From Tychonema sp. LEGE 06208 (GTDB lineage Bacteria; Cyanobacteriota; Cyanobacteriia; Cyanobacteriales; Microcoleaceae), in NCBI RefSeq assembly GCF_015207505.1, contig NZ_JADEWT010000046.1, positions 1 through 46,097 on the forward strand: a stretch of DNA of 46,097 bases, given 5' to 3'. The stretch's first letter is position 1. Each line of letters opens with the position of its first letter. The notes beneath the pieces were generated by a model. It saw only the letters and a list, made by a program, of their open reading frames with translations. It did not search any database and was not told the DNA's origin. The translations under genes were made by a program, and so were the position numbers. Below, one piece after another: positions 16,400-26,413 of this stretch.

Positions 16400-16828
16400 T
16401 CAATTGATATTGTATTTTTCTCGATCGCACCTATACCAACTATTTTTACTAATGCTTCTCGGTAAAGAATTATTCATTTTAAATTCAGAAGAAGACAGAG
16501 TTTTAAATCCTGCTTCCTGTAGCCGATCGCACACATTTCTCCAATTACCCACAGGTTCATTCGGTAAATCTGCGAGTTTTTTAACATATTGGTATAAAGT
16601 CTTACACAGATAAACCTCTGCACTTTTGGGAGTCTGAAACATTTTTTTAGCTATTTCGGCGGGACTGCAACCGGAAAGCAGTCCTCGGAGATAGAGCTTT
16701 TCAGTGTCTGTGAGTCCCCGGCGCGATCGGGGAGAGATTTGCCGTTTAGCTTCTGCGAAAGCTTCGTAAAGCCTTTCTAAGTCCCAGTGTTTCGCAGCTT
16801 CGGCAAATAAGTCTTCTTTTGATGCCAT
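16400..16828 (-). CDS. stand-alone helix-turn-helix protein of the cyanobacterial signalling-protein N-terminal type
   Basis: 142 residues. The middle, LTDTEKLYLRGLLSGCSPAE then IAKKMFQTPKSAEVYLCKTL, resembles the HTH domain found at the N-termini of many cyanobacterial multidomain signalling or conflict proteins (vWA-MoxR-associated, NB-ARC and WD40 types). Here it is followed only by a short Lys/Ser-rich tail, so it is either a free DNA-binding protein or the remnant of a larger gene. No effector domain follows downstream. ATG start. It is divergent from the glycine-zipper/dynamin genes (227 bp), so regulation of these is possible but unproven. Confidence 0.65.
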   Translation of the reverse strand: MASKEDLFAEAAKHWDLERLYEAFAEAKRQISPRSRRGLTDTEKLYLRGLLSGCSPAEIAKKMFQTPKSAEVYLCKTLYQYVKKLADLPNEPVGNWRNVCDRLQEAGFKTLSSSEFKMNNSLPRSISKNSWYRCDREKYNIN

Positions 16829-17055
16829 TGTCGGGTGTGGTGAGATGTGACTAACGATAGCATAACCGAAATTGCTAGCGTTTGTTAGTTGTTTGCTAAC
16901 AATAGGTAGTTTAGTATTAAATTACCGACTCATTGTCTAAATGCAAATACTTAGATAAGCGGGAAAGTGCGATCTCAATATTTCAAATTTTGCCTGTTTA
17001 ATTAACTTTCGTTAGTCAAACAGTTAGTTTTTGTTCCTTACACTGAGGTATTTCA

Positions 17056-17268
17056 ATGGCTAAAGGTGATGAAATAGCGAAAGCGGCAGGTTCCGCTGCT
17101 GCGGGTGGTGCTGTGGGTGCTGGTGTGGTAGCTGCTACAGGTTTGACGGCAGTTGGTGCCGTTGGCGGAGGTGCTGGTATTGGTGCTGCTGCTGGGCCCG
17201 TTGGTGTAGCCGTAGGTGCGTTGGCTGGTTTGGCATTTTACGGGATTAGCAAGGCTTTTTCTGATTAA
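17056..17268 (+). CDS. glycine-zipper small membrane protein
   Basis: A 70-residue peptide composed mostly of Gly, Ala and Val: GSAAAGGAVGAGVVAATGLT, AVGAVGGGAGIGAAAGPVG and VGALAGLAFYGISKAF. The GxxxG spacing is of glycine-zipper type and should form two closely packed transmembrane helices. No signal cleavage site is needed. It lies 190 bp upstream of the dynamin-like GTPase on the same strand, suggesting a membrane partner for the GTPase. ATG, with CACTGAGG about 10 bases upstream. Function unknown. Confidence 0.75.
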   Translation: MAKGDEIAKAAGSAAAGGAVGAGVVAATGLTAVGAVGGGAGIGAAAGPVGVAVGALAGLAFYGISKAFSD

Positions 17269-17280
17269 AGCTTGAATCGC

Positions 17281-17302
17281 GCCAGGGACTTAAGTCCCTG
17301 GC
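17281..17302. repeat. 22-bp perfect palindrome
   Basis: GCCAGGGACTT followed immediately by its complement, 12 bp after the glycine-zipper gene. A related imperfect palindrome (CCAGGAGTTTAAACCCCT) follows at about 17347. These are dispersed extragenic repeats and could form a hairpin between the two genes. Confidence 0.55.
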
Positions 17303-17459
17303 TAATAACTAGGTTGTTGATATTTAGCGCTTGTTCCACGAGTCCGCCAGGAGTTTAAACCCCTCGCGGATAGGTTGGTAAGCGCACAATCTATATCAAT
17401 TTTAACCGCGAATTTCTAGCTCTAATTTAGCCATTCCCTCAACTAAAAAGTTTCAATTT

Positions 17460-18602
17460 ATGTCTTCTCAAGAATTTCAAACAGCATACAACAGCATTTA
17501 CAGTACAGGCACTTTCCTCTTAAAATATCTCAAAGAATTCCGTGACGGACTCCGCATTCAGGGAGATGAAAGTCAAGGGCTACAAAGCATTGAAAACGAG
17601 ATCAACAAAGCTTTAAATGCTTTGCAACATCAGAAGTATCAAGTAGCCGTCATTGCGGCAATGAAAGCTGGCAAAAGCACCTTCTTGAATTCTATCATCG
17701 GTGCTGATGTGCTGGCGAGTGAAACGGCCGCCTGTACCATCTGCCGTACAGATGTCCGACACATTAAACCGGGCGAAACTCCCAAACTTTTAGAGTATCG
17801 AGAAGGAGAAAGAAAACCAGTCATTCTTGTTGAGGGTGACGCTGGCGAAATTCAGCAAAAATTCCTGCTGCGTACCCGTGAAATCCGAGAAAAAGGCAAT
17901 CCCGATAACACTACACGCTTTGAGATAGAGCATCCGATTGAAGCAATTAGCCAATTATCTTCTCTCACAGGCTTTACCTTAGTTGATACTCCCGGCCCTA
18001 ATGAGTGGGAGTCTGCAAACTTCAACATTAATGAACTGAAGCAAACAGCACTAGAAGCACTCCGAACCTGCAATGCCATTCTGTTTATTTTAAACTACGC
18101 TTCCTACAAAGATAATGCGGTTGCCGATTTATTTAAAGATGTTGTCGAAAATCGCAAAGACTTTATAGCCGAGAACACGGGTAAAATTTACTTTATCCTG
18201 AATAAAATTGACCAGAAGACAGAGAGAGACAGAGAAATTGCTGATGTCATCAAGGATTTAGAACGAGAGTTGACTGGCTTTGGGTTTCGCAATCCAGTTA
18301 TTTACCCTGCTAGTTCTCGACAAGGACTTTTAGCGAAACTGATTCAGCAAAGAAAAGCAACTCAAAACGAGATAAAAGATTTTGAGGATTTCTTTAGTGC
18401 CAAATATGCTGAGAGAGATGAAAAAGGCAGGAGAGTAATTCCTTTACCTGAAGAGATTGCACCAAGAGCTTTGCAAGATAGCGGTATCCCGACCATTCAA
18501 GAAGCAGTAATTCAAAGGATTACTCAAAATTCAGGCTGGAATCTATTGAGTGAGGTGGTGGCAGAAATCGATAAAGCTGCTAAGCAGGGTAAGCTCATCT
18601 AA
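17460..18602 (+). pseudogene. dynamin-like GTPase, 3' end removed by insertion sequence
   Basis: The 380-codon frame has a dynamin-type G domain: G1 AAMKAGKS (66-73) with TFLNSIIG, G3 DTPGP (176-180) and G4 NKID (248-251), plus a preceding helix (30-60). Bacterial dynamin-like proteins need a long helical stalk and a membrane-binding region after the G domain, often 600 residues or more in total. Here the frame stops soon after the G domain. The cause is visible: the last five codons (QGKLI) and the stop are the terminal repeat of an ISAs1-family element starting at 18585, so native coding ends at K375. No dynamin C-terminus resumes beyond the element at 19686. The G domain may still be made, but full function is unlikely. 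Confidence 0.8.
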
Positions 18603-19685
18603 TTTGGTATAAATTGTACTTGACAAAAATACGACTATAGAAGATGGGGGATTTAGGTATTAGGGATTCTATAATGTCTTAAAAGCTAAGTCGCCGGCTC
18701 GGTGGGTAAAACTCAATGAATCAAGGATTCGCGCCAGTTGTAGGAACGCCTAAATCAAAGCAACCACAAAACCCGCCCCAACCTATTTCCCTGCAAGAGT
18801 TACAAGGGAGCTTGTCAAGTTATTTTGACGACGTACCCGACCCAAGAGTGAACCGAACCAAACGCCACCTACTTAAAGACATTCTCGTCATTGCCATATT
18901 ATCTACAATAGCTGGAGGTGATGGATGGGAAGACATGGAAAATTATGGAATCAGTAAGCAGCAATGGTTGCAAAAATTTTTAGACTTACCCAATGGCATC
19001 CCGAGCGATGATACCTTCCGACGAGTTTTTGAAAAGCTAGACCCGAAAGTTTTAGAACAGAAGTTGACTCAATGGGTTAAACAATTAATTGGGCCAGTGT
19101 GCCAACAAGTTATCCCGATTGATGGCAAAAGCCTCCGAGGTTCTTATGACCGAAAAAACGGCGTAAATAATTTACATTTAGTGACAGCGTGGGCGAGTGA
19201 AAATCGGTTGGTACTCGGAAAAGTTAAAGTGGAAAACTATTCCAATGAAATCACAGCTATCCCAGCAGTATTGTAATTAATTGATGTCACCGGAGCGATT
19301 ATTACGATGGATGCAATGGGGACTCAAACCGATATTATTCGGCTGATTCGTCAGAAAAAAGCCCATTACATTAGTTTTACCTAAGTTCTTTACCCGTAGA
19401 TGCTAAAGCGGAATGGTCGCGCTATTCGCCAACATTGGAGTATTGAAAATCAAGAACATTGGGTTTTAGATGTCACTTTCAATGAAGATCGATGTCGCAT
19501 TAGGTCGTTGAATAGCCCTCGGAACTTGGCTGCGATCAGACGGATGTCCCTGAATGCTGTCAATCAAGAAAGCACTCTCAAGCTTAGTTTGCGACAGAAA
19601 AGGAAACGGGCTGCAATGAATGATGAATACATGATGCTTCTTCTCAAATCCTTTTGTCAAGACTGATTGAGATGCTCTTACCCTG
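18585..19685 (+). mobile_element. ISAs1-family insertion sequence, degenerate
   Basis: The ends are CAGGGTAAGCTCATCT (18585-18600) and, inverted, AGATGCTCTTACCCTG (19670-19685), agreeing at 14 of 16 positions. Length 1101 bp. The internal transposase is broken and internally deleted. The left end falls inside the dynamin-like ORF. No 8-10 bp target duplication is seen (GCTGCTAAG on the left, AACATAAAA on the right), so adjacent DNA was lost or rearranged after insertion. Confidence 0.8.
18716..19666 (+). pseudogene. ISAs1-family transposase, stop codons and internal deletion
   Basis: The N-terminal part (18716-19276) reads YFDDVPDPRVNRTKRHLLKD, ILVIAILSTIAGGDGWEDME and VIPIDGKSLRGSYD, with the first catalytic Asp. 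A TAA at 19274-19276 interrupts it; the frame continues as LIDVTGAIITMDAMGTQ (second Asp) until another stop near 19382. The sequence then jumps to RQHWSIENQEHWVLDVTFNE (catalytic Glu region) and runs to CQD at 19666. Roughly 100 residues between these parts are absent compared with the family. Inactive. Confidence 0.85.
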
Positions 19686-19769
19686 AACATAAAAGCCAAA
19701 CCTATTAACCACTAGCCAAAGCAACAAAACATCAGCCAAGATAGAAACAACCCCATTCCCGCAACCGCC

Positions 19770-20927
19770 ATGACAGACATCCAGGAAATAGTCGCCTCCC
19801 TAGAAAGCCAAAACTACAAACAAGCCGCCCAACTCATCAAACAACTGCAAAAAAAATCCCCCGAAAACCCCTGGGTGCAATACTACATCGGTCGCTACTA
19901 CGAACTCACCAACAACCTCGACAAAGCCCAAAAAACCTACAAACTAATACTCCGCGACATCACCAACCCCAAAATCGTCACCCAAGCCCGCCAAGGCATT
20001 CAACGCATTGAAACCGCACAACAAAACCTCCGCCAACAAGCCATCGAAACCGCCAAAAACGACCCCAGCAGCCTCGAACCCGGACTCCTGATCCTCGAAC
20101 CCGTGAGTCCCGAAGACAAACCCGCAGCCGTCCAAAATATCAGCAGAATCTTCAAAATCGACGCCTACACCACCCGGATGCAAATCCAAAGCCGTGGCTG
20201 GAGACTCTACAAAACCGGCCCCATCGCCGAACTCCGAATTTACGGCCAAGAACTTCTCAACGCCGGGATTCCCGTATTTTGGACAACCCTAGCCGACATT
20301 CAAAAAATCCAAATTTTCCGCGTTCAACACTTCCAGTCTCTCTCTTCCCCAGCCGTTGTTTGCAAAGATCATCTAAATCGACTCGGTTCTATAGAATTCA
20401 AGTGGTCAGAAGTCAGCCAAAGAGTAGAAGGTTTGTTACCGATGTTCATGGAAATCATGGACTACTCGCCCAACCGCAGAACCGATCAATTTCGCCACAA
20501 AGAAATTACCCAAGATTACGCTCAAATCTGCGACTTGCACATTCCCAGCCGCAACTGCATCCTGCGAATTTGCGACCAAAGTTACGAATTTAAAGCAGGG
20601 GTTGACTTCACCCAAATTTCAGCAGCTATCCCAGCTTCACCGAACCTGAAAAACCCAACTTCCAGAGTCAAAAAATCCCCACAAATTCCTCAAAGTACCA
20701 CCAGAATTAACTGGAATCGCTTACTGGAAATATTCGATCGCCAGCTTGACGTTACAGTGTGGTCAGAATTTACGCCCTTTGCTGAGACAGTCCTCGATTA
20801 CACGCATATGTTGAGCAAAATTAAATCTCACGTAGAGGTCGATCGCAAATCCGAAACTCCTTGGGACCCCGCTTTCCAGCTATACAGCGCCCTAGCCTTT
20901 CTCAGAAACAAAGGAGATAGGGAATAG
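19770..20927 (+). CDS. TPR-containing protein of unknown function
   Basis: 385 residues. Residues 1-70 form about two tetratricopeptide-like repeats (QEIVASLESQNYKQAAQLIK and NPWVQYYIGRYYELTNNLDK). The middle (about 95-290) is an alpha/beta region with LILEPVSPEDKPAAVQNI, MQIQSRGWRLYKTGPIAELR and IPVFWTTLADIQKIQIFRVQ that I cannot place. A proline/serine linker (about 285-310) leads to a helical tail. It looks like a cyanobacterial lineage-specific protein with a peptide-binding TPR head. Codon use is C-rich in the first half. ATG start. It begins 85 bp beyond the IS, which is not part of it. Confidence 0.75.
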   Translation: MTDIQEIVASLESQNYKQAAQLIKQLQKKSPENPWVQYYIGRYYELTNNLDKAQKTYKLILRDITNPKIVTQARQGIQRIETAQQNLRQQAIETAKNDPSSLEPGLLILEPVSPEDKPAAVQNISRIFKIDAYTTRMQIQSRGWRLYKTGPIAELRIYGQELLNAGIPVFWTTLADIQKIQIFRVQHFQSLSSPAVVCKDHLNRLGSIEFKWSEVSQRVEGLLPMFMEIMDYSPNRRTDQFRHKEITQDYAQICDLHIPSRNCILRICDQSYEFKAGVDFTQISAAIPASPNLKNPTSRVKKSPQIPQSTTRINWNRLLEIFDRQLDVTVWSEFTPFAETVLDYTHMLSKIKSHVEVDRKSETPWDPAFQLYSALAFLRNKGDRE

Positions 20928-21037
20928 AACAAAAAAAAGAGTTAAAAATTAAAAATGAGCAATAGCATTTTTAAATTTTTAACCCCAGCATTTGCAATTG
21001 TCAAATGCCCAATTCCCTATTACCAATTTTCTAAATT

Positions 21038-21559
21038 CTACTTCATTTTCACTTGACGGGCCATTTCGCGGAAATTGTTCATGCTAGGGCCCGGGCTGCG
21101 ACGAGTGGTAGTTGGTATCGGCATTAAATTATTAGGAGCAAAAGTGCGATCGGATTCAGCTTGACTCGGCACTTTCCCGTTAGTTACAGCAGCAGGAACC
21201 TTCGCGGGTTCCGAAGTCTTAGCAGGAAGGCTAGCGACTGGTTCCTTTTCTTTCTTCTTAGACTTTTTCTCTACCTTAGCCTTCTTAGCTGGTTCAGACT
21301 TGTCTGACATAACAGCCTCAACTTTTGCAGGTACGGCCGCAACAGCATCCTCTACCTTCGCAACAGCATCCTCTACCTTCGCAGGTGCAGCCTCTACCTT
21401 CTTCGCAACAGCAGACTCTACCTTCGCCGCTGCAACCTTAGCGGGTTCCTTCGCGGAAGATTCGCCTAAATCCATGAAATATTCAGACTTTTTCAAGCCC
21501 AACAGTCTGCCGAAAAAGCCGAAAATACCGCCGAAGAAATTTTTGATAAAACCAAACAT
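21038..21559 (-). CDS. Lys/Ala/Glu-rich repetitive protein with hydrophobic N-terminus
   Basis: 173 residues. The N-terminus MFGFIKNFFGGIFGFFGRLL is a Phe/Gly amphipathic or membrane-binding helix. Residues 35-105 are low-complexity helical repeats (KVEAAPAKVEDAVAKVEDAV, with AKVEDAV units), then a very basic KKAKVEKKSKKKEKE. A conserved-looking tail ends SMNNFREMARQVKMK. At DNA level a 21-bp unit is repeated exactly in tandem at 21339-21359 and 21360-21380, so the coil has grown by unit duplication. Function unknown; a membrane-attached structural or nucleic-acid-binding protein is possible. ATG start preceded by AAAAGGAG. Confidence 0.7.
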   Translation of the reverse strand: MFGFIKNFFGGIFGFFGRLLGLKKSEYFMDLGESSAKEPAKVAAAKVESAVAKKVEAAPAKVEDAVAKVEDAVAAVPAKVEAVMSDKSEPAKKAKVEKKSKKKEKEPVASLPAKTSEPAKVPAAVTNGKVPSQAESDRTFAPNNLMPIPTTTRRSPGPSMNNFREMARQVKMK

Positions 21560-21874
21560 TAGATTTACTCCTTTTGTTCTTTTAGAGAAATTTGTACAAG
21601 CTTGTCAACAAGGTTAGCCTACGAGGTTGGGCAACCTTTGTCTATATTTCTTAATCAAAATTTACAATTATTTGATTAAAAACAGGGACATTCTAGTAAT
21701 TTTTACTCAATAATCCTAATCTTACTTTGCACTTGTTTACTATTATCTCAGAATTTATGAGATATTGCCTACTAGCCTGGGATACATCGAGCCGATTCGC
21801 TAGCTGTCCCAATATGGGTAAAATTACCTAGGCGATCGATTTATGCTTTAATATGCCAGCAATTTTTTAGTAAA

Positions 21875-22492
21875 ATGAACAGTACGCTCGATCGCAATCC
21901 CGTCATCCTGATCCACGGAATCTGGGACACAAAGGCTATTTTCAGCAAAATGTCCGCCCGCCTCACCCAACTCGGATGGTGCGTCCACAGCCTCAACCTC
22001 ACCCCCAACGACGGTAGCCTCAGCCTCGACTCGCTAGCCAAACAACTAGCAGACTACATCTCTCAAAACTTCGAGCCACAACAGACTTTAGACATAGTAG
22101 GCTACAGCATGGGAGGCATCGTCAGCCGCTACTACGTGCAGCGACTCGGAGGAATTAACCGAGTACAGCGTTTCATCACCATATCTGCCCCTCACAGCGG
22201 CACCCTCACCGCCTATTGCCTATCTTTACCAGGATACCTGGATATGCGGCTCAATAGCGACTTGCTGCGCGATTTAAATCAAGATGTGATGGATCTCAGA
22301 CGCATAAATTTTACATCAATTTGGACACCGTTTGACATCATGATTGTACCGTCGAAGAGCTCCAAAATGCCCGTAGGTAAAGAAGTTAAACTCAATGTAA
22401 TGCTGCACCGACAAATGGTGACAGACGACCAAAGTATTAACGCATTAATTGAAGAACTAAAAGCACCCATTAAAAATAAAATTTCCCATTAA
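21875..22492 (+). CDS. alpha/beta-hydrolase, lipase family (copy 1)
   Basis: A 205-residue hydrolase. PVILIHGIWDTKAIF supplies the oxyanion HG loop, and IVGYSMGGIVSRYYVQRLGG the nucleophile elbow (Ser of GYSMGG). ITISAPHSGTLTAY is typical of triacylglycerol-lipase/PGAP1-like enzymes. The acid is likely the Asp in TPFDIMIVP, and the catalytic His that of LHRQMV near the end. No signal peptide, so it acts inside the cell on lipid or acyl esters. The next gene, two bases after this stop, is a paralogue. ATG start. Confidence 0.88.
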   Translation: MNSTLDRNPVILIHGIWDTKAIFSKMSARLTQLGWCVHSLNLTPNDGSLSLDSLAKQLADYISQNFEPQQTLDIVGYSMGGIVSRYYVQRLGGINRVQRFITISAPHSGTLTAYCLSLPGYLDMRLNSDLLRDLNQDVMDLRRINFTSIWTPFDIMIVPSKSSKMPVGKEVKLNVMLHRQMVTDDQSINALIEELKAPIKNKISH

Positions 22493-22494
22493 AA

Positions 22495-23106
22495 ATGAAT
22501 AGCAATTTCAGCCGCAACCCAGTCTTGCTAATTCACGGAATCTTCAGAAAATCGGGAATTTTTCACAAAATGTCTGCCTACCTCAGAGATTTAGGTTGGT
22601 CAATCTACAGCCTAGATCTTTCGCCCCACTGGGGCAATGCCAGCATCGACGAATTAGCCCAACAAATGGCAGATTATATAGACAAAAACTTCGAGCCACA
22701 ACAGCCTTTAGATATAGTAGGATTGAGCATGGGCGGCTTAGTAACTCGCTATTACTTGCAAAGGTTAGGCGGAATTAACCGAGTCCAGCGCTTTATTGCG
22801 ATATCTTCCCCTCACAACGGTACTTGGACTGCCTACACTCTCTGGGGAAAAGGCTGCGTTCAAATGCGTCCTGGCAGTGCTTTTCTGGAAGATTTAAATC
22901 GAGATGCTGAATTGTTGGCAAAGCTAAATTTTACTTCGATTTGGACTGATTGGGATTTTATCATCGTCCCAGCTTCTAGTTCCCAAATATCCGCCGCCAA
23001 AGAAGTAAAAGTTTCAGTGTTCGCCCATGCTATGATGGTGAGACATTCGAGCAGTTTACAAGCGGTCGCCGCAGCACTTTCAGAACCTTTACAAAATCCT
23101 AATTAA
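22495..23106 (+). CDS. alpha/beta-hydrolase, lipase family (copy 2)
   Basis: 203 residues, a tandem paralogue of the preceding gene. Shared blocks include PVLLIHGIFRKSGIF, KNFEPQQPLDIVGLSMGG, YYLQRLGGINRVQRFI and NFTSIWTDWDFIIVP; the nucleophile is the Ser of GLSMGG and the likely His is in AHAMMV. The two-base spacing after copy 1 means the pair is one operon, probably translated by re-initiation. Divergence is strongest in the cap region (WGKGCVQMRPGSAFLEDL against SLPGYLDMRLNSDLLRDL), hinting at different substrates. The transcript is followed by a strong hairpin at 23156-23218. Confidence 0.88.
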   Translation: MNSNFSRNPVLLIHGIFRKSGIFHKMSAYLRDLGWSIYSLDLSPHWGNASIDELAQQMADYIDKNFEPQQPLDIVGLSMGGLVTRYYLQRLGGINRVQRFIAISSPHNGTWTAYTLWGKGCVQMRPGSAFLEDLNRDAELLAKLNFTSIWTDWDFIIVPASSSQISAAKEVKVSVFAHAMMVRHSSSLQAVAAALSEPLQNPN

Positions 23107-23155
23107 CTTCTGTTCTCAACGCAAAATGCGGATGTCACTTACGAGGCTGAACTTG

Positions 23156-23218
23156 TAGGGTGCATCAGCAGAAATACGCTCAATTACAGAAAAAATAACA
23201 CTATGCTGACGCACCCTA
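23156..23218. terminator. TAGGGTGC hairpin between convergent genes
   Basis: TAGGGTGCATCAGCA (23156-23170) pairs with TGCTGACGCACCCTA (23204-23218) at 14 of 15 positions, with a 33-base loop. It lies between the stops of lipase copy 2 and the VOC gene. It belongs to a dispersed family, with another copy at 37314-37377 and a half copy near 5395. It can serve as a 3' hairpin for both transcripts; there is no T tract. Confidence 0.55.
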
Positions 23219-23226
23219 GGAGGTGG

Positions 23227-23658
23227 CTAAACTGCATCGCCGACTTCAGCATATTCGCCCAGGCCAAAAATTGCTTCAGCTTCGCAGTAATACTTGAACT
23301 CTAGTATATTGTGGAAAGGGTCTTCTAAGAAGAAGGTGCGGTGCTCTGTAGGCAAACCGACAAATCGCCTTCTGGCTTCTTGATAGAAATTTAAGTTGTT
23401 TTGCTGTGCTTTTTCTAGCAATCCTTCCCAGTCAGCTTCTGAAGTGAAAATTAACCCAAAATGCCGGGGATAGATGCCTCGCTGAGGTGTCAAGGGTTCG
23501 CGGCTGACGTGGGCGACAATTTGATGGCCGCACAAACCCAAAATCGCAGAATTGGGGGATTCGCGACCTAATTTGCAGCCGAGCCCGTCTACGTAGAAGG
23601 CTTTTGTTTGGGCAAGATCCGTTACGGGGAAGGCAAGATGAAATAAGATTTGGCTCAT
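23227..23658 (-). CDS. VOC (glyoxalase/dioxygenase-like) family protein
   Basis: 143 residues in one VOC module pair: LFHLAFPVTDLAQTKAFYVD with a first metal-ligand His, then HFGLIFTSEADWEGLL, and the closing FFLEDPFHNILEFKYYCEAE with the ligand Glu. The length and NILEFKYY ending match small cyanobacterial glyoxalase/bleomycin-resistance-like proteins. The substrate cannot be told from sequence. Its start region faces the DUF92 gene head-to-head with only about 18 bp between the chosen starts, so the two may share a control region. Confidence 0.85.
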   Translation of the reverse strand: MSQILFHLAFPVTDLAQTKAFYVDGLGCKLGRESPNSAILGLCGHQIVAHVSREPLTPQRGIYPRHFGLIFTSEADWEGLLEKAQQNNLNFYQEARRRFVGLPTEHRTFFLEDPFHNILEFKYYCEAEAIFGLGEYAEVGDAV

Positions 23659-23676
23659 GGAGGTTTAAAGGTTACT

Positions 23677-24489
23677 GTGCAGAATTCAGAATTGTTCTTT
23701 AATTATTTATCTTGGTCTAATCCTTGGTTGGTGGCGATCGCCCTTAATACATTTTTACTCGCGATCGCCACAATTGCTCCCAAAAAATTGCTCACACCCG
23801 CCGGACAATTTCACGGCTGGCTGCTAGGTGTGATTATCTGGGCGAGTTTGGGATGGCGGGGCTATGCGGTGGTGATGTTTTACTTTCTTGTGGGATCGGG
23901 AGTTACCCGCATCGGTAAAGCCCAGAAAGAAGCAGAAGGGATTGCTGAAAAGCGATCGGGCGCACGAGGCCCGGAAAATGTCTGGGGCTCGGCTTTAACA
24001 GCTACTTTTTGTGCTGTGGGAGTTTTGGCATTATCTATTTTCGGAGATACGGGCAATATACCTGTGCCACAAGAGGTGATTTCCCTGTTGTTGCTGGGTT
24101 ATGCCGCGAGTTTTTGTACCAAACTTTCCGATACCTGCGCTAGCGAAATCGGCAAAGCTTACGGCAAACATACGTTTTTGATTACTACGTTGCAGCCTGT
24201 ACCTAGGGGTACGGAAGGGGCGGTAAGTCTGGAAGGAACGATCGCGGGCATTGTCGGATCGATCCTGATTGCGCTTTTGAGTTGGGCTGTGGGTTTAATT
24301 GACTTGACAGGAGTTGTTTTTTGTATTATTGCAGCTTTTATTGCTACCAACATCGAGAGCGTGATTGGCGCGACGGTGCAATCAAAGTTTGAATGGCTGA
24401 CGAATGAGGTAGTGAATTTTTTTAATACGCTGATCGGAGCGATTTGTGCGATCGTCTTGGCCTATGTCTGGAAAGCTTTTTTAGCTTAG
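23677..24489 (+). CDS. DUF92/TIGR00297 membrane protein, phytyl-phosphate kinase (VTE6) homologue
   Basis: An integral membrane protein with about six helices. The family motifs are HGWLLGVIIWASLGWRGYAV, FLVGSGVTRIGKAQKEAEG with RSGARGPENVWGSA, KLSDTCASEIGKAYGKHTFL, and PRGTEGAVSLEGTIAG. In Arabidopsis the DUF92 protein VTE6 phosphorylates phytyl phosphate to phytyl diphosphate, recycling chlorophyll phytol into tocopherol; the cyanobacterial homologue has been implicated likewise. The frame can be extended to a TTG at 23650, but that overlaps the divergent VOC gene. GTG at 23677, with GGAGG at 23659-23663, gives 270 residues and is preferred. Function is by family. Confidence 0.85.
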   Translation: MQNSELFFNYLSWSNPWLVAIALNTFLLAIATIAPKKLLTPAGQFHGWLLGVIIWASLGWRGYAVVMFYFLVGSGVTRIGKAQKEAEGIAEKRSGARGPENVWGSALTATFCAVGVLALSIFGDTGNIPVPQEVISLLLLGYAASFCTKLSDTCASEIGKAYGKHTFLITTLQPVPRGTEGAVSLEGTIAGIVGSILIALLSWAVGLIDLTGVVFCIIAAFIATNIESVIGATVQSKFEWLTNEVVNFFNTLIGAICAIVLAYVWKAFLA

Positions 24490-24511
24490 TGCATTTTGGA
24501 GGTCGCCGACT

Positions 24512-24880
24512 CAAGAAACCGGGTTTTTTAGAAGCATTCAAGGCATTAACGCAGTATTTGCGGAAAACAACCCGTTTTCTGCCTGCACTATTAGTTATTA
24601 ATCATTAATCATTAGTTTCGAGCGATCGACTAATAACTAATGACTAATGACTGAATTGTTAGCTGTTGACTGTTGACTGTTAACTGTTGACTGTTAACTG
24701 TTAACTGTTAACTGCTAACTGCTAACTGTTGATTGTTGACTGTTGACTGTTGACTGTTGACTGTTAATTACTAACAACTAACAACTACCAACTGCCAACT
24801 GCCAACTACCAACTGCCAACTGCCAACTACCAACTGCCAACTGCCAACTGCCAACTACCAACTAACAACTGCCAACTGCT
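24512..24880. repeat. heptanucleotide repeat field and ACCGGGTTT element, 3' of hetR
   Basis: Gap 24490-24889. It begins with AAGAAACCGGGTTTTTT (from 24512), a dispersed element also near 27048, 28650 and 31276. From about 24649 to 24765 the unit is GACTGTT/AACTGTT; from about 24772 to 24880 it is CCAACTG/CCAACTA, both 7 bp. No gene. The field ends about ten bases from the hetR stop, as another field does at the gene ending at 5745. Confidence 0.85.
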
Positions 24881-24889
24881 TTCCTGATA

Positions 24890-26413
<1,524 letters not shown>

